This document shows, piece after piece, positions 56,921 through 64,000 of a DNA stretch of 64,000 bases. A program made the position numbers and the translations under genes. Under the pieces are notes generated by a model that saw only the letters and a program-made list of their open reading frames with translations, searched no databases and was not told the DNA's origin. Origin of the DNA: Cycas panzhihuaensis (lineage: Eukaryota; Cycadophyta); NCBI GenBank assembly GCA_023213395.1, contig CM041465.1, positions 92,263,741-92,327,740 of the forward strand, written 5' to 3'. The first letter of the stretch is position 1; each line of letters opens with the position of its first letter.

Positions 56921-58196
56921 TATAGTTTAAAAAATTAAATTTTATTATATAAAATTTTAAATTATATTATTTAAAACCCTAGCCCCCTTTGGTGTTTAAG
57001 CCATTAGTTATATGACCTCTTCATATGACTGTTAACTCATTTTCAAAGGGGTTAACTTAATTCTTATTGATTTTTCCTTTTTTTTTTTCTTTTTCATTTC
57101 ATATAGGGTACCTAGTAATGTTTTACCATAACTTTTAACTAGGTCAATAGTTTTTTATGAAACCTATTCCATTACATCCAAAATTTTCTAAGGTGTGATT
57201 TTGATTGGTTATATACTTTATTTGGAGTTGATTTTACCTGGTTTTAATTAGTTTAAAGTCAATCAGTGATTTTTAGAGCCTTTTAAACTATTTTCACAAA
57301 ATCCTTTTTTTATTAGATTATATTTTATCACTGGGAGATTATTTTCTACCTGGATCTATTCTATAGTCATCTATTATTAGTAAAATTCATCATCATCTAT
57401 TCATTTTATTTTTTAGGATTTATTTTAATCATTATTTTAATCGGTGAAAGTGACACTTTAGCATTTTTAAAATATTTTAACATAAAAATACTTGTTATTT
57501 TTATTATAATTTTTCTGTTTTACATCAGAATTCAGATCTGTCAGTTTTATTAGAAAGATGACTCACTCCTCTTCGAACTGACACTATTATTTATAAGTTT
57601 TAAAGTGTTATTAACAATTTTCAAAGCCATTAAAATTGAGGTACATAATAGCCTCTAATTTGCCATTATTGTATATTTACATATATTATCTCTCAAAAAT
57701 TTTCAACTGAAAATATATTAAGTAACTCTCTGAACTATATTTAATTATTTTTTATCATTCTATAAATTTTTTACTAATATTTTTATAATATTCTAAGCTC
57801 CAGGTTCCCGTTAAGCCTAAAAAAGATGACTATATCTTTGGTTCATTAAAATATTGACTTGTAGGAACCCGTTTTCAACACGGTTAGTTTCATTGAATAG
57901 TTTTTTCATTGATCCTCAAACTACTATAATATCACTTTAGTTTGACATTGTTTAGTACAACTTTAAAACTGCTAAACTTGAGCATTCAATATATCCTAAC
58001 AGGATTTCACTTACTTCTTGCACTTATAACGGTTACATTTATTTAATATACTTTCCAAACGTATCTTTTATTTTTTCAAAGGGCATTGCATTTCTTTCAA
58101 AGAGTATATTTGACATCATATAAATTTGTTAATTTATTGAGTTTTTTTTTACTTAGTAAAAGCATATTCCTTTTATGTACTAAAGTTTTCTGTAAA

Positions 58197-58840
58197 ATGG
58201 CAATCAATCTTAATGAAGTACAATTTCCTATATTTGATGGCCATAATTTTCCATAATGTCATCAAACAATGTAAAATTATTTTATTACACATATCTTTGG
58301 AATTACTTGCAAGATAAGTATAATATTAATATTAAGAAAAATATTAAAAAATATAATGAAGCCTTAGCTTTACTATTTTGCACTATAGATGATAATGTCT
58401 TTTCTAAAGTTTATGAACTAACAACTTCTAAATCTATGTGGGACATATTAATTTTTACTTATGAGGGAGATACCCTTAATAAATTTAACATTAATTTTGT
58501 TAAGCATATGAGATAGGTGCCAAAATAGGTGGATTGTAATGAAAAGACCAAGGAAAATCTAAGTCAAATATATGATCATCTTGTTGCATAAGAACCTAAT
58601 CCTCCATTTGAGGAGGAGAAATATGATGATATGATAATTGTTCACAACACAAAGACTTCATAAGACAAAGTTAAAGCTTCATTTACTTACAGATTTTTTG
58701 CACCATTTAATTGTGAAGACACACACATTACTAAAAGGATGAAGCAAGTTAATAAAGATCAAGTTAAGAGATAGATTTTTAAAGTTTATTTCAAATACAA
58801 ATTTCATAACTTTAAAGAGAAGACAAGTTGTTCATGATGA
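58197..58840 (+). pseudogene. Element E gag (copia UBN2 type)
   Basis: ATG at 58197 opens MAINLNEVQFPIFDGHNF, the usual F-P-x-F-x-G-x-N-F start of copia gag; a TAA and a frameshift follow before 58260. Frame 58256-58516 continues KYNEALALLFCTIDDNVFSK and TTSKSMWDILIFTYEGDT. Near 58780-58835 the translation YFKYKFHNFKEKTSC has the spacing of a C-x2-C-x4-H-x4-C knuckle with two Cys turned to Tyr. The frame then stops and the polypurine tract begins, so gag is the only gene. Confidence 0.8.
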
Positions 58841-58843
58841 CTA

Positions 58844-58856
58844 TTAAGGGGAAGAA
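58844..58856 (+). promoter_or_regulatory. Element E polypurine tract
   Basis: TTAAGGGGAAGAA runs directly into TGTTGGAG, the LTR start. Confidence 0.88.
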
Positions 58857-59233
58857 TGTTGGAGTTAATGATCATCATCCCACTCCCACTTTTCAACCAG
58901 GAGTGCACACCTCACTCTCATCAATTTACACATGTGGGTGCTCATATGTGAAGGTAAGTATAAGGTAAGGTTAAATTAATTTGATTTAATTTTAATTAAG
59001 TTATATTTTATTATTGTTTAAATTTTAAGGGTTGAGGAGTTACCCTCCTCCTCCAAACTATATATTTAGAGGGGTATGCAACCTTAGTGTCTTTAGACAC
59101 CGCCTACTTTTGGACATTTATAATGATCTCTCTCAAATAATGGATTGAATATAAAGGATTTTTTGTTTATGCAAGAATATATTGATCTATGTGTTCATAT
59201 TCTACCCTATTCTCCATCTTTTATTTTCCTTCA
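58857..59233 (+). repeat. Element E 3' LTR
   Basis: 377 bp, same ends and length as the 5' LTR, followed by the CTTTC duplication. Confidence 0.95.
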
Positions 59234-59339
59234 CTTTCCTCTTATTTAGTGTAATTTCATCCTTTATCAAAGCACTCTTTTTCAAAGTAGTTTATATTTT
59301 AAGGCATTTTCTTTTATCATATCTTCTAATATAAATAAT

Positions 59340-59750
59340 ATAATATACCTAAATTTGATAGTACTATTTTTTTTTAAATTAAAGTCATAGAATAAAGCCT
59401 ATATTTATATCAAAAGATATGTGAGACTTAATTATAAATTACTATAATGCACTTGATCCTAATGCTACTATAGACAAGAAGAAGACTTTCAAGGAGAATG
59501 AAAAGAAAGATAATTGGGCTTTAGTGTTCATATCTTATGCTTTACAAGACCACATCTTCCTAAGAGTAAGTGAGATGATTATATCAAAGGTGGCATGGGA
59601 CAACTTAAAGATAACTTATGAAGGAGCTACAACAATAAAACTTTAGACCTTCTGAACTATTCCCTATAATTTGGGAGCTTCACAATCATCATGCCAATAG
59701 GTAACTAAAGATATGTACCGATTGTTATCTAGTTTAGCTTAGATTAGTTC
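59340..59750 (+). pseudogene. copia-4 gag, right part of the split element
   Basis: Plus strand: IPKFDSTIFF, then ISKDM.DLIINYYNALDPNA, KKKTFKENEKKDNWALVFIS, ALQDHIFLRVSEMIISKVAW and DNLKITYEGATTIKL. This is UBN2-type copia gag and is different from the element E gag. It lies outside element E's target-site duplication, so it belongs to the disrupted host element whose LTR and primer site are at 51765-51972. No zinc knuckle or pol follows that I can read. Confidence 0.75.
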
Positions 59751-62700
59751 TTTAATAAGTATATACTATCATTTACCTCTTATTTTATTAGATGATTATG
59801 TTTGTATTTAGTTAATGATGATTTTGGCCATGGTTAGTGACTTTATAGTTGTCCATCCAAACTTAGTAAGTTGAGAAAAGTCCTCTTAGTACTTTTGTAA
59901 GACACGTCTCATCCTTCTCTTTCTCTTGTTTATTATGTTAATTTGTCTAGCCTATATTTTATACCTTTTTCTTTTGAATTATGATTCTTTTTATACTTTT
60001 TTCATCTATATAGTTATAAATTTTATTTGTCTTGCTCTGATTTTTGGTCATACTACTATGATTATTGATGTCCTGCTTTGATTTCTATTTAAACTTATAA
60101 AAAATATGATTTCTATAGTATTATGAAGTTTGTAATAATACTACTTTGAAACTTTGTAATACCATTGTAAACTTCATAGTATCGATTCCTTCACTTTTAA
60201 AATTTGTTAGCCCATAGTTAGTCATACATTTATGGCATCTAACTATAGGTCATTTCACTTAATTTATCAAAACCATAGGGTACCTATAAATTTTGATTAA
60301 ATACTATAGGGCAATTAATGATATAGCATTAATTAGCATCTGAACCATAAGTAATTTTCCTATGGTTTTGGCCAATGGTATTCAAGTAATTTTTGGGTCC
60401 AAACCATGGGTCCTTGCCCTCTTTATTGCTATTTATACTCCTATTTCATAGTGAAGGGAGGATAAATTCTTAGTTGTTATGCTACCAAAGTCTATGTAGA
60501 ATTTCTATTTGCATGTAAAGTTAATTGTTGGCTTCCACACTTGGCTTAAAGATTGAATACTAGTTATTGTTAAAGCACTCTTTGGCTAGACTAGAGCATC
60601 ATCAACATCTATCCTTTACTTAGAATAAGGGAAGCACCCCCATACTACTAAGGTTTTCAACTTTTTTTTCAAGTATTTATTGACTTCTTTTTGCATTAAA
60701 TTACTCTCTTTTATGCTTGTCATTTGATCTAATTTTAGTTCCTTTGTCTTTACATGCTTCAGTTTCCTTATTGTTGGTGTCTTATAGAGGAAAAAGGGCT
60801 CAATATTACTTATTAAGCTTTTAAAAAGGTGGCAATGTTGTTATTTTTTAGGCTTTCTCTGCATTAGCTTACTGCTTGTTTTGATCTTGTAATTTGATTA
60901 CTCTTTTAGTTGTTTTTCCATCAAATTTTAGTATATGTTATACATATTAAATGGTGTAGGTGGGGAAACTTTTCAAGTATTTATGTGTAGATTTTAGAGT
61001 GCACAAAGTGGTTAAGGGAATCCCCTTTCTCCTTATTTTCCCTCCAACAAATCAACTATCTATTACGCAGTCGGCATGCTACCAAAATTTTGCCAAAGCA
61101 TAATAAAAGATTAGTACGAAAAGCGTTATTTAAAACTAATCTCTAGCATCTTTTATGTTTTTAGAAACTTCTTTCCATCATAGACAATTTAACAAGCAAA
61201 AACGCTATTGGATTTTTCCTAGAAGTTAGTTATATTTTAGCCTAACCTCATTTTGAACATGTTGGCAAATTGGAGAACTATGAAAAAATTACTTGGAAAA
61301 AGGGTTTATATTGAGATATTTGGTGCATCATTCCAAGTACTTTTCTTAAAACCCTTCTCTCAGTGATCCAATTTCAAAGGAAAAGGCTCGAAAATCACAC
61401 TTTTTTGTAGTTTTAACTTAAAATAAAAAATGTAAGAAAGAATAAATTAGCAGCTTGCTTATTGATTATTCATTGTTGTTTGTTCCTTCCCTACCTTACA
61501 TATAAGTGCACTTTTTTTAGTTTTAAAAAAATAAATAAAAAAGAAAAAACCTAATTTTTATATTAAATTATATTGTATGTGCATGTTGGTCTAGTCTTTT
61601 GGTGTGTACCTTTGAAGGTCATAATGGAAAAGAGGGTCATACATCTTGAGAGTCCTTAAATTGTAGAGCATACAAAGTTGTTTATTCGATGAACTTTATT
61701 TATTTAATATTCAAATTTAAATTACATACTAGTTATATTTAGTATGTGTCATTTATCCTCTTAGTCTTCTTTAGGGTTAGGATCCATTCTCATACCAAAT
61801 AGAAGGGACTACAATTTCTCTACTTGGGTTTCATCACTAGATGAGAGATGTACTCTTGTGCCTTTAGGTGTGTTGTGTCCTCTATATCTATGTTCTAAAT
61901 GAGTCAATGAAAGGTGTTTATCCATGTTATATACTTACATGTGGAGTGTAGATAGCCAGGTGAACTTCATTCATCTTATTGAGGGTAGTGTCCTCTTCTT
62001 CTTCACCACTTGGAAGCTTGAGGTTCATTGGGATCAGATGTTGGCACTACTAAGCCATCTCACAATCCTATGAACTACATTATCAGTATTGACAAGTCTC
62101 TAATGACTTATCTATGGGTGGATCTATCTTATGGTCTTGATTCCTTCAGACCTCTTACTTTAGATAGTCCTTTCCCCACTTCTCATGAATCAAGCCTACT
62201 ATTTTAGGGTTGTGTAAGAGTCTAGGTTAGGTTAGGCCAATCTTCTTAGGTTGATTAGGATGGGTAGATAGTTATATATTAGTTTGGGCATTTGTGCTTG
62301 ATTGATTTCTTTACATTATGAGAGATTTTTTTATGTTGTTTGGTCCTTCCAATGGCACTAACTATCTACTTGATTAATCTTATTTCAAACACTTTTAGTT
62401 AGACTTTAGTTCACCTTCTTGGTTGATGCATGTTTGCCTTACATAATTGCTTGTATTAGTTATTTGAGTTAATAGTTAGTTCTTTTTAATTTACTTTTAA
62501 GTTTCTTTCTATTATTTCCATCTTTTCTAGTACTTTGCGCACACCTACATGTTGCCTTTTAGTTCAACCTAGTAAACACAGAATCTATTATCCCCACATA
62601 TAATACAAGAGATGCATGAGTACCCTTTAAGAGGCATGTACTCATTCCTCTCCTTTACTTAGATCCCTTCTCATCTTTTAAGTCTATGCTAGGGTCATGT

Positions 62701-63822
62701 CTACATAGCCTCCTCTCTTGTCAATCCACATTCATTAGTGACCATACTCAGGACTCACCAATAGGGTTTTTAGAAAATATCATATTGTTGATTTTCCTTT
62801 TTTTTCTCATTTGAGCCCTTCATGATAGTGTGACTATGTTAAGTACACAACCCATCTTGATAAGGATCCCCTATGCTTATCTTATAATTTCAATGTTTAG
62901 GTACATACCATAGTTCTAGACCCTCTTTGCTTTCTATGTCTGCCTCTTATATGCAATGATTCATTTGTCATCTTAAGGACTTCCTCCATCTAATTCTAAT
63001 CTTTCATATATGTTTAGTCATATACTTGTTAAGAAATCCTTAATGATAGGCCAGGTCCTACCTGAGTGGTCTATCGACTCGTTTTAAGCCCACCTCCCTT
63101 ACTAATCACAAAAGCCCTACCCAATCCAAGACTTATACCAAGCCCATGATCCTTATTAAGCCCATTCCTAAGATTGAACTCAAGCAACCGAGCCTTATGC
63201 TTCCTAAGTACCTTACTAGGAAAGAATAAATTCTACATATTAGCCTTATGAAGTGGATGTATTTTATCAAAACCCTATATGGTCCCCTACTCATGTCATT
63301 GGACCCACTTAGCTTCATGACCCTTTATAAGCCCCCAATTCATTAGCTGAAGACTTTTCTTTTAATCAAGCCTAGATAGATCAGCAAATCCCTAATTCAC
63401 TCATAGTTTGAGGTAGTTATAGGAGATATCACTCTCACTTGGGCCCATCATCTATTTAAGACTATCCATATGTCTATCCCATTTATTTTTGTTCTGCTTA
63501 TTTCTTAGCCTCAAATACAAGTAGCCTTACAAAAATAAGTTGCTTCCCAACATATACCCTCATTTACTCCACCTACCCAACCCCCACTAATAATAGCCTT
63601 GTTTATGGGTATCGCTTCAATGGCAGGTCTTCAATCTACCTAATATATTCCTTAATCCATTCCACCTATCCCTCCATTTGTTTCTCTAATAAGTGGACAC
63701 TACACCTTCATTTTACAACCAATAGTCATATGGACTAACCCTCTTATAATACTAGTTCTACCATGCCTTGATCTAATAGGACCTTAGGGCATGCCTCACC
63801 TCCTCCTATATCATATTTTCCC
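59751..63822. other. Unassigned worn sequence
   Basis: About 4 kb of AT-rich DNA. I see no readable pol or host exon. An imperfect inverted repeat lies at 60118-60182. From about 63480 to 63820 the plus-strand translation is rich in Pro, Gln and Ile (PQIQVALQK; FTPPTQPPLI), like the start of a Tat-type gag, but this is weak. The rest holds no feature I can name. Confidence 0.5.
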
Positions 63823-64000
63823 TATTAGATAATGTGAGAACAATGTCTTGGAGGCTAAAATTTTGATAGGTTGGCAATGTAGTTTCCCCCTAAACTTCTT
63901 CGAGGGGATCCAAGGGGGGTGGAAGATCCCCTTGGCCACGTGATGTTAGGGGTACGAGAACCACCCCCCCCCCCCCCTCCTCCATAAAGAGGGGGTTTGA
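63823..64000 (+). mobile_element. Start of a fresher copia-2-family LTR, runs off the window
   Basis: From TATTAGATAATGTGAGAACAATG-type sequence onward this matches the reverse complement of the copia-2 LTR end: GGAGGCTAAAATTTTGATAGGTTGGCA and the following GGGGATCC..GGGGG words. It is therefore the 5' end of an LTR on the plus strand. GC content and CpG are higher than in copia-2, so it is probably younger. It contains a C14 run at 63964-63977. No duplication can be checked because the element leaves the window. Confidence 0.8.
63964..63977 (+). repeat. C14 homopolymer in LTR
   Basis: Fourteen consecutive Cs inside the copia-2-family LTR, at a place where copia-2 has only short C/G runs. 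The length may be unreliable in assembly. Confidence 0.85.

Larger units (their letters stand above)
54089..58196 (+). other. Element E long leader
   Basis: No retroelement protein is readable. It holds the AGATCT array, a 40-bp tandem array at 55561-55680, a CpG-retaining segment at about 55690-56920 and ordinary AT-rich sequence. The frames 55191-55409 plus and 56024-56281 minus are open but not assigned. Confidence 0.6.
53698..59233 (+). mobile_element. Element E: complete gag-only LTR retrotransposon with CTTTC duplication
   Basis: Two LTRs of exactly 377 bp (53698-54074 and 58857-59233) lie in direct orientation, flanked by CTTTC on both sides (53693-53697 and 59234-59238). Inside are a perfect Met primer site, a 4.1-kb leader, a worn copia-type gag ending at its zinc knuckle, and a polypurine tract. 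No protease, integrase or RT is present, so mobility must have depended on another element. By hand count the LTRs differ at about 38 of 377 sites, mostly C/T and G/A, without gaps. Confidence 0.93.

Noticed and set aside
5641-63822. Fungal RIP as cause of the C-to-T pattern
   Set aside because: Tat-type element with second RNase H, initiator-Met primer sites and UBN2-type copia gag point to a plant; methylation-driven deamination is the simpler explanation.
1-64000. tRNA, rRNA or organelle-derived sequence
   Set aside because: No cloverleaf-type boxes, rRNA words or plastid/mitochondrial gene motifs were seen; the tRNA-like matches are primer-binding sites only.

Overview
The window is nuclear DNA of a seed plant with a large, repeat-filled genome. 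Everything I can identify is LTR retrotransposon. I see no intact host gene, tRNA, rRNA or organellar block. The plant assignment rests on primer-binding sites complementary to initiator-Met tRNA, plant-type Ty1/copia and chromovirus-like Ty3/gypsy proteins, and a very large Tat/Ogre-like Ty3/gypsy element with a second RNase H. Most of the window is AT-rich and worn by C-to-T and G-to-A change: coding frames are cut by TAA/TAG where Gln or Trp is expected, and catalytic Asp codons have become Asn. The first ~5.6 kb and the last ~180 bp are GC/CpG-rich and look younger.

Layout. 1-5640: GC-rich Ty3/gypsy fragment, minus strand, with gag and a candidate leader/LTR; pol would lie off the left edge. 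5641-12566: copia-1, minus strand, with gag, protease, integrase, RT, RNase H and a 5' LTR; the 3' LTR is missing. 12567-18541: gypsy-2, minus strand, chromovirus-like. 18542-19644: unassigned, with a long G tract. 19645-45203: one giant Tat/Ogre-like element, plus strand. Its order is 3.1-kb LTR, leader with a small ORF, gag, protease, RT, RNase H, integrase, second RNase H, an antisense reading frame, and a 3' LTR split by copia-2 (37041-42208, minus strand). 45204-48560: unassigned, with simple repeats and palindromes. 48580-51764: gypsy-3, minus strand, with RT and RNase H deleted. 51765-53697 plus 59234-59750: an older copia (copia-4) split by element E. 53698-59233: element E, complete with 377-bp LTRs and a CTTTC target-site duplication, encoding only gag. 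59751-63822: unassigned worn sequence. 63823-64000: start of a fresher LTR of the copia-2 family, leaving the window on the right.

The order of events can be read from the nesting. The Tat-like element and copia-4 were there first. Copia-2 entered the Tat-like 3' LTR (the 5' LTR is the empty site), and element E entered copia-4. The most unusual items are the Tat-like element with a second RNase H downstream of integrase and an antisense frame, and the gag-only element E with a 4-kb leader that holds two tandem arrays and a CpG-retaining segment of possible host origin. All domain calls come from reading translations by eye; no search was run.
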